Shown: positions 1 to 6,091 of the stretch, one piece after another
Layout of the letters: each line of letters begins with the position of its first letter
Numbering within the stretch: position 1 is the stretch's first letter
From: Owenia fusiformis
Lineage: Eukaryota > Annelida > Polychaeta > Sabellida > Oweniidae
Length of the DNA: 24,000 nt
NCBI GenBank assembly: GCA_903813345.2
Contig: CAIIXF020000324.1
Location: 1-24,000 of the forward strand
Reading direction: 5' to 3'
The notes under the pieces: generated by a model
Databases searched by the model: none
What the model was told of the DNA's origin: nothing
What the model saw: only the letters and a program-made list of their open reading frames with translations
Position numbers and translations under genes: made by a program

Positions 1-55
1 GTGATTGTACTGGCTTGCATTTCTACTGTTGAACATGTACAATTCATTGTTTCAG
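1..55 (+). other. 3' end of an intron with splice acceptor
   Basis: The sequence ending in TTGTTTCAG at 47-55 fits a 3' splice site; the upstream TACTGTTGAAC is a weak branch-point candidate. A second AG at 59-60 would be an alternative acceptor 5 bases downstream and would change the reading phase. The frame stays open back to position 1, so there is no stop that proves the intron; the call rests on the acceptor consensus and the absence of a convincing start codon upstream of the exon. Confidence 0.45.
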
Positions 56-687
56 GTCAGTGCGAGTGGATCAACATCCGTGGTAACAGCGGGGCTTACC
101 ATCATGTTTTCCGTGAGATTAACAGAGCAGGGGAAGTATGGCTTCACTTTGGCAGACTGGGACAAAACTGGAACTATAGAGAATCAATTGCAAACTTGGA
201 TCCTATTGTATTGCTCCAACAGAGACATATCGACGCAATCTCGGACTTTCATATTCTCGATTACGTCATAGACTCTGATGTTAATTTCCACGTTAGGGCA
301 GATGATAGTTTTAACCCAAGCCTCTTAAAAGTTTCCAAAGTTTCAGACCCATCTCGCCCTTTTGATATAAAAGTGGGAGCAGGGAGAGATAATACGAATT
401 TGAAATTTTCAACGTTCGATAGGATCAATTGTTGGACACATTCATCCCATCCACTCACTGGCCAATCATGTGGGCTTTTAAACAAACCCCCATTGAATCA
501 AAACACTAAACCCATTTTTATTTGGCAAGCTCTTTTCAGACCTACAGATTCATTGCTCGGGGCACAGGCGCCCAATAAGAACGGTGTACATTGGAAGCGT
601 AATATGTTTACTTGGGCTGGTACAAAATATGTTGTTAAAATCAAAATAGAAGATGGACTTGTCGATAATATGAAGATTTGTCGATAA
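56..687 (+). CDS. 3'-terminal exon of an unidentified protein
   Basis: This is the only convincing coding stretch in the window: about 209 codons open to a TAA at 685-687, followed 10 bases later by AATAAA. The residue mix is that of a globular protein, with many Trp, Tyr and Phe and no low complexity. Four cysteines lie at codons for positions 61, 430, 469 and 679, which would suit a secreted or extracellular domain with disulfides, but no signal peptide can be judged because the N-terminus is outside the window. No transmembrane segment is seen. Recognisable local strings include a WNYRES segment near 169-186 and a C-terminal VHWKRNMFTW segment near 586-615. I do not recognise the family. 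Fibrinogen-like and ApeC domains were considered and the expected motifs were not found. Codon use is mixed, unlike the AT-rich repeats downstream. The start depends on which acceptor is used (56 or 61). Confidence 0.5.
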
Positions 688-692
688 TATGA
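661..692 (+). repeat. 13-bp direct repeat spanning the stop codon
   Basis: GTCGATAATATGA occurs at 661-673 and again at 680-692, a period of 19 bases. Because 19 is not a multiple of three, the second copy is read in another frame and supplies the TAA stop at 685-687. The protein end therefore looks as if it was set by a small tandem duplication. Confidence 0.8.
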
Positions 693-697
693 GCGTC

Positions 698-703
698 AAT
701 AAA
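698..703 (+). terminator. Candidate polyadenylation signal AATAAA
   Basis: AATAAA lies 10 bases after the stop codon of the terminal exon. A second AATAAA is at 754-759, followed by no obvious GU-rich element. Either could direct mRNA 3'-end formation; the second gives a more usual 3' UTR length. Confidence 0.45.
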
Positions 704-837
704 ATATCGGGAGATAAAAAGTAAGCAACGCGTACCTTGTTGTTTTGTTTGTAAATAAAGAATGAACCTCACTTAAGTTCCATGGTCGCATTTGAGCCAC
801 CGTGGTGTGATATAAATAAGAAATGTAAGGGCAAGTT
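704..837. other. 3' flank of the gene, nothing else seen
   Basis: It contains the second AATAAA at 754-759 and a short inverted repeat around 798-808 (CCACCGTGGTG). No open frame of note and no repeat shared with the downstream elements was seen. Confidence 0.5.
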
Positions 838-908
838 CGCCCGGCCGATTGAATGTTTTGTTCAATATTGTAATTCGATTTTGAACAAAATACTCAATCG
901 GCCGGGCG
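838..908. repeat. Foldback / MITE-like inverted repeat
   Basis: A 15-bp GC-rich perfect arm, CGCCCGGCCGATTGA at 838-852, pairs with its complement at 894-908. After a three-base imperfect step, a further 10-bp arm (856-865 with 881-890) pairs, leaving a 15-base loop at 866-880. The tips are much more GC-rich than the surroundings. It could be a small foldback transposon or a transcript stem-loop in the gene's 3' region. No target-site duplication is visible at either edge. Confidence 0.7.
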
Positions 909-960
909 CCGTAGAGAAAATCGGAGCAAATGTGACCGGGGCATAAGTTTTAAACGTTAT

Positions 961-1138
961 TAGGAGGCCCTCCTGAAAGGGCCTCCTATAGCTTTTGTAG
1001 CTTTTCTTTTAAGGAGGCCCTCCTGAAAGGGCCTCCTATAGCTTTTGTAGCTTTTCTTTATTCTTCTTTATTCTTATTAGGAGGCCCTCCTGAAAGGGCC
1101 TCCTATAGCTTTTGTAGCTTTTCTTTATTCTTCTTTCT
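961..1138 (+). repeat. Three tandem palindromic heads of element X
   Basis: Each copy carries AGGAGGCCC, an 8-base TCCTGAAA loop and GGGCCTCCT, then a tail TATAGCTTTTGTAGCTTTTC. Left arms start at 962, 1012 and 1079, so the spacings are 50 and 67 bases; the length differences lie in the T-rich tails. The hairpin of each copy has 9-10 bp arms. Y1 has the same arrangement with an unrelated sequence. Confidence 0.9.
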
Positions 1139-1175
1139 TCTTTCTTCTTTATTCTTCTTCTTATTATTATTCTAT
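1105..1175 (+). repeat. CTT/ATT microsatellite tract
   Basis: Runs of TTCTT, TTATT and related units follow the third palindromic head. The same type of tract follows the heads of Y1 and Y2, so it is part of the element plan. Confidence 0.7.
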
Positions 1176-1274
1176 CAAAGCAGTTTTCTCCTACTTTCAA
1201 CTAGCTTTCAACTTTCTACTATATGCTCCTACTAGATACCTGGTTTGATCTTGATGGGAAAATATTTCATATCT

Positions 1275-1293
1275 AGGTCAAGGTCAAAGGTCA
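1275..1293 (+). promoter_or_regulatory. AGGTCA cluster (DR0 + DR1)
   Basis: Three AGGTCA hexamers lie at 1275, 1281 and 1288, giving direct repeats spaced by 0 and 1. AGGTCA-A-AGGTCA is the known DR1 consensus for RXR, HNF4 and COUP-TF type nuclear receptors. The sequence match is exact; binding or function is only a possibility. Confidence 0.3.
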
Positions 1294-1589
1294 AAATCTA
1301 GGTCAAATCTAAGTTTTTTTTTAAGTTTCTCAAGTTTGTCCTTATACTTCATTATTTCTTGCGATGAATTAAACTGAAACTACATTAAAGTATTCTCTAC
1401 AAATTGTTCACTATATGTCAGCATTAAATTTTTACCGTTTTTGAGATATTTGACGTCAAAAAACGGTCAAAAAAGGTCATTTTTCAACTTGCTTCAATCT
1501 GACCAATTTTTTTTTAAAAATCATCTACAAGTTCCCAGGAGTCCAAATCTGACCTCAGATTTCACCTTTGACCCTTAGTTGACCTTCAG

Positions 1590-1606
1590 TGACCTTCGAA
1601 AGGTCA
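1590..1606. promoter_or_regulatory. Everted AGGTCA pair
   Basis: TGACCT at 1590-1595 and AGGTCA at 1601-1606 form an everted repeat within a 7-bp-arm palindrome with a CGA centre. The same arrangement recurs near 2046-2060 in the next module. It is a possible nuclear-receptor site; no functional evidence is available. Confidence 0.25.
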
Positions 1607-1700
1607 GAAAATTTGATTTTTCAGATTGAGTCTTTGGATTCAAATTTAGGTCAGTCTAATTACAAAAAGCCTACTGAGGTCTAAAAAAGTAAAAATTTCA

Positions 1701-1719
1701 AGGTCAAAGGTCAAGGTCA
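1701..1719 (+). promoter_or_regulatory. AGGTCA cluster (DR1 + DR0)
   Basis: AGGTCA occurs at 1701, 1708 and 1714, spaced by 1 then 0. The order of spacings is the mirror of the 1275 cluster. It marks the start of the second core module. Confidence 0.3.
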
Positions 1720-2182
1720 TCAAATTAGGTCACAAACTGTGCTATCTAAGTTTCTCATAGTTCAAGACTACAAATCAATATTTTTAATTGAAAGTCAAGA
1801 TATACATTCCTCTAAGGGTTCTACACATATTAGCAATTGACTATTTATTAAAATTTTGTCCCACTTTTGAGATATAAGAGCTCAAAAACTGAAAAAGGTC
1901 AATTTTTCAGAGTTTATAAGGTCAAATTTTAACTTGCTTCAAATTCACCCAATTTTTTTTGAAAATCATCTACAACTTCTAAGTAGTTCATATTTAACCA
2001 CAGATTTGTCATTTGACCTTTAGTTGACCTTCGGTGACCTTCGGTGACCTTCGAAAGGTCAGAGAAGTTGATTTTTCAAATCGAGCTTTTGGATTCAAAT
2101 TTAGGGTTAGCCTAAGCATAAAAGACCTACTGAGCTCTAAAACAGTAATATTTTCAAGGTCAAGGGTCATGGTTATCAAATA

Positions 2183-2195
2183 AGGTCAAAGGTCA
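2183..2195 (+). promoter_or_regulatory. Perfect DR1 motif
   Basis: AGGTCA-A-AGGTCA at the start of the third core module of element X. A further AGGTCA half-site lies shortly downstream at about 2202. Confidence 0.3.
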
Positions 2196-2511
2196 AAATC
2201 TAGGTCAAATCTAATTTTTTTTTAAGTTTCTCAACTTTGTCCTTATACTTCATTATTACTTGCGATGAATTAAACTGAAACTACATTTTAGTATTTTCTA
2301 CAAATTGTTCACTAGATGTCAGCATTAAATTTTTACCGTTTTTGAGATATTTGACGTCAAAAAACGGTCGAAAAATGTCATTTTTCAACTTGCTTCAATC
2401 TGACCAATTTTTTTTTTAAAAATCATCTACAAGTTCCCATGAGTCCAAAGCTGACCTCAGATTTGATATTTGTCCTTTAGTTGACCTTCAAATTGTCAAA
2501 AATGCCTAAGA

Positions 2512-2550
2512 GGGCCTCCGTGAGATTGCTTGCAATCTTCAAAAGTCTAG
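2512..2550 (+). repeat. 3' terminus of element X: subterminal repeat, hairpin, CTAG
   Basis: GGGCCTCC at 2512-2519 repeats the right arm (inverse of the left arm) of the 5' palindromes. Hairpin arms AGATTGC (2523-2529) and GCAATCT (2532-2538) have a TT loop. The spacer TCAAAAGT (2539-2546) leads to CTAG (2547-2550), and the next base is T. The same order and spacing recur at 4120-4163 and 6049-6091 with different arm sequences. Confidence 0.8.
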
Positions 2551-2564
2551 TTCTTATTCTTATT

Positions 2565-2745
2565 AGACTCCAGATGAAATCTGGAGTCTATTGTTTTCGT
2601 CAGTTTTCTTATTCTTCTTCTTATTATTAGACTCCAGATGTCAATCTGGAGTCTATTGTTTTTGCCAGTATTCTTCTTTATTCTTATTCTTATTATTAGA
2701 CTCCAGATGAAATCTGGAGTCTATTGTTTTCGTCAGTTTTCTTCC
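2565..2745 (+). repeat. Three tandem palindromic heads of element Y1
   Basis: AGACTCCAGAT pairs with ATCTGGAGTCT across a 3-4 base loop. Left arms start at 2565, 2629 and 2698, and each copy is followed by TATTGTTTTCGTCAGT or a close variant and a TTCTTATT-rich tail. Spacings are 64 and 69 bases. Y2 has a single copy at 4172-4198. Confidence 0.9.
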
Positions 2746-2872
2746 TATTATTATTATTCTTATTATTCTAAACCAGTTTTCTCAATAACCATAAGGTTTT
2801 TAGTAAAGTCAGTCATTTGGTCAATTTAAGTTCAGAATCTAGTTCCTCGGAAATTGGGTCAAATTTTTATCT

Positions 2873-2885
2873 AGGTCAAAGGTCA
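2873..2885 (+). promoter_or_regulatory. Perfect DR1 motif
   Basis: AGGTCA-A-AGGTCA opens the first core module of Y1. An exact counterpart is at 4349-4361 in Y2, and a degenerate form (GGGTCA-A-AGGTCG) is at 6235-6247 in every satellite unit. Confidence 0.3.
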
Positions 2886-3520
2886 AGAACTAGGTCAAAT
2901 CCAGTACTTTGTCACTTTTTTCGATTTTCTCAGTCGTCCTTCAATATTTTCGATCCGGGTTTTTTTCATTGTGTTCCTTATAAAAAAGTAGAAAACCTAG
3001 GGTCGATTTAGTTTTTTGATATCTCAAACTGATTTCGAGATATCAGTGTCCGAAAACGAGGTCCAAAACAAAGTTCTCCGAATCAAATGTCCAGGATATT
3101 AGTCTTATAGGAAATTTTCTCAGGATTCCGAATCTGAAAACGAAATTTGGATCTGACTTCCAGTTCGGAAGTTATGGCATTTTGAAAACTCAAAAATCAC
3201 TAAATTTGGTGCCCATGTTAAGTCAATGGGAAAAAATATTTTTTTGAAGTGAAAAATACGGAATATAGACTGAGTTCAGCTTCATATAATCAAAGCCTTT
3301 AAAAGAAGGGGACCTCAAAAGCCATCTAGCTTCACAATTTGGACACCGAAATGCCTAGGTCAAAATCTAGGTCAAATTCATAGGTTTTCCTTATTTTTTC
3401 GATTCTGACACTACACTTTAATTATATTCTTCGAAATTGTGTATACATGTAGCCAAGAATATGCTAATAGTGTTAGCCTTTTGCCGTCAGAAAGTATTTT
3501 GACCCACTTTTGAGATATGG

Positions 3521-3788
3521 TGTCCGAAAAGTAGGTCAAAATAAAAAGTTCTCCAAATTGAATATATGAGTTATGAATTAAGGGTAGAATTCTGTCAGGA
3601 ATCCGAATCTGCAAACCAAATTTCAATCCGACTTCGGGTTCGGAAGTTATGGCGTGTCCGAAAAGTAGGTCAAAATAAAAAATCTCCAAATTTAACTTAT
3701 GAGTTATGAATTAGGGGTAGAATTTTGTCAGGAATCCGAATCTGAAAACCAAATTTCGATCCGACTTCCGGTTCGGAAGTGATAGCGT
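3521..3788 (+). repeat. 134-bp tandem duplication inside Y1
   Basis: TGTCCGAAAAGTAGGTCAAA occurs at 3521 and 3655. Each copy runs through TGAGTTATGAATTA, AGGAATCCGAATCTG and the CGACTTC-GGTTCGGAAGT palindrome. Y2 has the equivalent duplication at 5473 and 5607, so it predates the split of Y1 and Y2. Confidence 0.85.
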
Positions 3789-3865
3789 TTTGAAATTTCG
3801 AGAAAAATCGATCTGATGGTATCCTGATAGAAAGTCAAGAGTAGAGAAGAAAATATTGAAAAATT

Positions 3866-4055
3866 CATCCATCCTTCCTATCTCATCCTACCCTATCCTT
3901 CCTATCTATCCTTCCTTCATATCTTTTCCTTCCTATCCTATCCTATCCTATCCTTTCTTCCTATTCTATCCTATCCTTCTTTCTTATTCTATCCTATCGT
4001 TCTTTCCTATTCTATCCTATCCTACCTTCCTATTTTATTTATCCATCTCTTTCTA
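3866..4055 (+). repeat. CCTAT/CCTT microsatellite of element Y1
   Basis: About 190 bases of imperfect TCCTATCCTAT, TTCCTAT and CCATC units. A frame of 66 codons runs through it on the + strand but simply reads the repeat (Ser/Pro/Ile/Leu/Tyr) and is not a gene. Y2 has a matching tract at the same place in its plan. Confidence 0.9.
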
Positions 4056-4106
4056 GATGACTCAGCTTATTCTGGATGACTCGGCTTATTCTGGATGACT
4101 CGGCTA
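4056..4106 (+). repeat. Three 20-bp repeats, GGATGACTCGGCTTATTCT type
   Basis: A 20-base unit with core ATGACTCGGCTTATTCTGG is repeated about two and a half times, ending in GGCTAAAAAAAAG. The same triplet lies at about 5986-6035 in Y2. It sits just inside the 3' subterminal repeat. Confidence 0.8.
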
Positions 4107-4119
4107 AAAAAAAGTCTAG

Positions 4120-4163
4120 ATCTGGAGTCTGAAATTGAACTTCGTTCAATTTCCAAAATCTAG
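4120..4163 (+). repeat. 3' terminus of element Y1: subterminal repeat, hairpin, CTAG
   Basis: ATCTGGAGTCT at 4120-4130 is the inverse of the 5' arm AGACTCCAGAT. A hairpin with 10-bp arms GAAATTGAAC (4131-4140) and GTTCAATTTC (4144-4153) follows, loop TTC. CAAAAT (4154-4159) and CTAG (4160-4163) end the element; T is next. Confidence 0.85.
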
Positions 4164-4171
4164 TTATTATT

Positions 4172-4198
4172 AGACTCCAGATTGAAAATCTGGAGTCT
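4172..4198 (+). repeat. Palindromic head of element Y2
   Basis: AGACTCCAGAT (4172-4182) and ATCTGGAGTCT (4188-4198) flank a 5-base loop. The tail TATTGTTCTCGTCAGTTTTC matches the tails in Y1 with one change. Confidence 0.9.
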
Positions 4199-4348
4199 AT
4201 TGTTCTCGTCAGTTTTCTTATTCTTCTTATTCTTATTCTTATTCTAACCCAGTTTTCTCAATAACCATAAGGTTTTCAGTGAAGTCAGTCATTTGGTTAA
4301 TTTAGGTCCAGAATCTAGTTCCTCGGAAATTGGGTCAAATTTTTAGCT

Positions 4349-4361
4349 AGGTCAAAGGTCA
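4349..4361 (+). promoter_or_regulatory. Perfect DR1 motif
   Basis: AGGTCA-A-AGGTCA at the start of the first core module of Y2, at the same place as the motif at 2873 in Y1. Confidence 0.3.
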
Positions 4362-5755
4362 AGAACTAGGTCAAATCCAGTAGTTTGTCACTTTTTTCGA
4401 TTTTCTCGGTCGTCCTTCAATATTTTCGATCCGGTTTTTTTTCATTGTGTTCCTTATAAAAAAGTAGAAAACCTAGGGTCGATTTAGTTTTTTGATATCT
4501 CAAACCGATTTCGAGATATCAGTGTCCGAAAACGAGGTCCAAAAAAAAGTTCTCCGAATTAAATGTCCAGGATATTAGTCTTATAGGACATTTTCTCAGG
4601 ATTCCGAATCTGAAAACGAAATTTGGATCAGACTTCCGGTTCTGAAGTTATGGCGTTTTGAAAGCTCAAAAATCGCTAAATTTGGAGCCCATGTTAAGTC
4701 AATGGGAAAAAAGATTTTATCGAAGTGAAAAATACGAAATATAGACTGAGTTCAGCTAAATATAATGAAAGCTATTAAAAGAATGGGACCTCAAAAGCCA
4801 TCTAGCTTTAAAATTTGGACACCAAAATGCCTAGGTCAAAATCTAGGTCAAATTCAAAGTTTTTCCTTATTTTTGCGATTCTGACACTACAGATTAATTA
4901 TATTCTTCGAAATTTTGTATACATGTAGCCAAGAGTATTCTTATAGTGTGAGCCTTTTGCCGTCAGAAAGTATTTTGCCCCACTTTTGAGATATGGTGTC
5001 CGAAAAGTAGGTCAAAATAAAAAAATCTCCAAATTTAACGTGTGAGTTATGAATTAAGTATAGAGTTTTCCCAGGAATCCGAATCTGCAAACCAAATTTC
5101 GATCCGACTTCCGGTTCGGAAGTAATGTCATTTTGAAAGCTCAAAAATCGCTAAATTTGGTGCCCCATGTTATGTCAATGGGAAAAAAGATTTTTTTTGA
5201 AGTGTAAAATACGAGATATAGACTAAGTACAGCTTAAAATAATGAAAGCCTATGAAAGAAGGGAACCTCGAAGGCTACCTAACTTCAAAATTTGGACACC
5301 AAAATCCCTAGGTCAAAATCTAGGTCAAATTCATAGTTTATCCTTTTTTTGCGATTCTGACACTACACTTTAATTATATTCCTCAAAATTGTGTATACAT
5401 GTAGCCAAGAGTGTGCTAATAGCGTTAGCCTTTTGCCGTCAGAAAGTATTTTGACCCACTTTTGAGATATGGTATCCGAAAAGTAGGTCAAAATAAAAAG
5501 TTCTCCAAATTTAACGTTTGAGTTATGAATTAAGAATAAAATTTTCTCAGAAATTCGAATCTGCAAACTAAATTTCAATCCGACTTCCGGTTCCGAAGTT
5601 ATGGCGTGTCCGAAAAGTGGGTCAAAATAAAAATTCGCCAAATGAATTAGAGGTACAATTTTGTCAGGAATCCAAATCTGCAAATCAAATTCCGATCCGA
5701 CTTCCGGTTCGGAAGTTATGGCGTTTTGAAATTTCAAGAAAAATCGATCTGATGG
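4349..5755 (+). repeat. Core modules of element Y2, three tandem copies
   Basis: The modules begin at AGGTCA 4349, 4833 and 5310 (periods 484 and 477). GATTCTGACACTACA occurs at 4877 and 5353 and TGTCCGAAAAG-type strings at 4997, 5473 (one base changed) and 5607. The last two mark the 134-bp internal duplication, whose second copy has small deletions. The palindrome CTTCCGGTTCGGAAG is at 5108-5122 and 5701-5715. Confidence 0.75.
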
Positions 5756-5797
5756 TATCCTGATAGAAAGTCAAGAATAGAGAAGAAAATATTGAAA

Positions 5798-5985
5798 ATA
5801 CATCCATCCTTCCTTTCTGATCCTATCCTATCCTTCCTATCTACCCTTGCTTCGTATCTTTTCCTTCCTATTCTATCCCTTCTTCCTATTCTATTCTATC
5901 CTTTTTTCCTATTCTATCCTATCGTTCCTTCCTATTCTATCCTATCCTTCCTTTTTTATCCATCCATCCATCCTTCTTTTTCTTA
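5798..5985 (+). repeat. CCTAT/CCTT/CCATC microsatellite of element Y2
   Basis: Imperfect pyrimidine-rich units like those at 3866-4055 but with a different repeat count and order, as expected for an independently drifting microsatellite. The 64-codon frame through it is a by-product of the repeat. Confidence 0.9.
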
Positions 5986-6048
5986 ATGACTTAGCTTATT
6001 TTGGATGACTTGGTTTATTCTGGATGACTCGGCTAAAAAAAAGTCTAG

Positions 6049-6091
6049 ATCTGGAGTCTGAAATTGAACTCGTTCAATTTCCAAAATCTAG
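6049..6091 (+). repeat. 3' terminus of element Y2: subterminal repeat, hairpin, CTAG
   Basis: ATCTGGAGTCT at 6049-6059 is the inverse of the 5' arm. Hairpin arms GAAATTGAAC (6060-6069) and GTTCAATTTC (6072-6081) have a TC loop. CAAAAT (6082-6087) and CTAG (6088-6091) follow, and T at 6092 is the first base of the satellite. It differs from the Y1 terminus by one base lost in the loop. Confidence 0.85.

Larger units (their letters stand above)
1275..2500 (+). repeat. Core modules of element X, three diverged tandem copies
   Basis: Copies begin at 1275, 1701 and 2183. The first and third are close: both contain TTTTTTTTTAAGTTTCTCAA, a TTACCGTTTTTGAGATATTTG stretch and the CATCTACAAGTTCCCA stretch, offset by about 905 bases. 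The second is more diverged but keeps CCCACTTTTGAGATATAAG, CATCTACAACTTC and the TGACCTTCG runs. Each has many AGGTCA or TGACCT half-sites. The third copy is cut short by the element end. No coding potential is seen. Confidence 0.75.
957..2550 (+). mobile_element. Element X, putative non-autonomous Helitron/Helentron-like repeat
   Basis: The element opens with TTATTAGG and three tandem copies of a palindromic head (961-1138). A CTT/ATT-rich tract follows, then three diverged core modules starting at the AGGTCA runs at 1275, 1701 and 2183. The 3' end at 2512-2550 has a subterminal GGGCCTCC matching the palindrome arm, a 7-bp-arm hairpin, a short spacer and CTAG, with T as the next base. Helitrons are known to end in a hairpin followed by CTRR and to insert before T; Helitron2/Helentron elements have one terminal and one subterminal inverted repeat. 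The match to that plan is seen; the class assignment is inference. It codes for nothing recognisable. The left edge is set by comparison with the TTATTAG start of Y2 and may be off by several bases. It directly abuts Y1. Confidence 0.5.
2873..3810 (+). repeat. Core modules of element Y1, two tandem copies
   Basis: The modules begin at AGGTCA 2873 and 3357, a period of 484. Each has a GAGATATxxxGTCCGAAAA stretch, a CAGGA(A)TCCGAATCTG stretch, a CCGACTTCCGGTTCGGAAG-type palindrome and then TATGGCGTTTTGAAA. The second module contains an internal duplication of 134 bp, starting at 3521 and 3655. The first module ends with GGAC ACC GAAATGCCT immediately before the second begins. Confidence 0.75.
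2551..4163 (+). mobile_element. Element Y1, putative non-autonomous Helitron/Helentron-like repeat
   Basis: It starts at the T after the CTAG of X. In order it holds three palindromic heads (2565-2722), an AACCAGTTTTCTCAATAACC lead, two core modules (from 2873 and 3357), a GATGGTATCCTGATAG trailer, a CCTAT-type microsatellite, three copies of a 20-bp GGATGACTCGGCTT motif, and the 3' hairpin ending in CTAG. It is nearly collinear with Y2, differing in number of heads (three against one) and number of core modules (two against three). No transposase or other protein is encoded. Tandem placement of near-identical elements is what rolling-circle replication can leave behind, but unequal crossing-over would also explain it. 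Confidence 0.55.
4164..6091 (+). mobile_element. Element Y2, putative non-autonomous Helitron/Helentron-like repeat
   Basis: It starts TTATTATTAG directly after the CTAG of Y1. It has one palindromic head (4172-4198), the same lead sequence as Y1, three core modules (from 4349, 4833 and 5310), the GATGGTATCCTGATAG trailer, a CCTAT-type microsatellite at 5798-5985, the 20-bp triplet and the 3' hairpin with CTAG at 6088-6091. It is about 315 bp longer than Y1 because it has one more core module and two fewer heads. Its last base abuts the first base of the 714-bp satellite. No protein is encoded that I can recognise. Confidence 0.55.

Noticed and set aside
261-485. 74-codon minus-strand frame opposite the terminal exon
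   Set aside because: It lies wholly within the better-supported + strand exon and has no features of its own.
961-2745. CRISPR-like palindromic repeats
   Set aside because: There are only three copies per site, the intervals are low-complexity T-rich tails rather than unique spacers, no cas genes are present, and the context is eukaryotic.
2638-3011. Short + strand frames over the Y1 heads and lead (about 63 and 64 codons)
   Set aside because: They read microsatellite and palindrome sequence, are rich in Ser/Tyr/Phe, and are not kept in Y2.
3856-4056. 66-codon + strand frame
   Set aside because: It is a translation of the CCTAT-type microsatellite.
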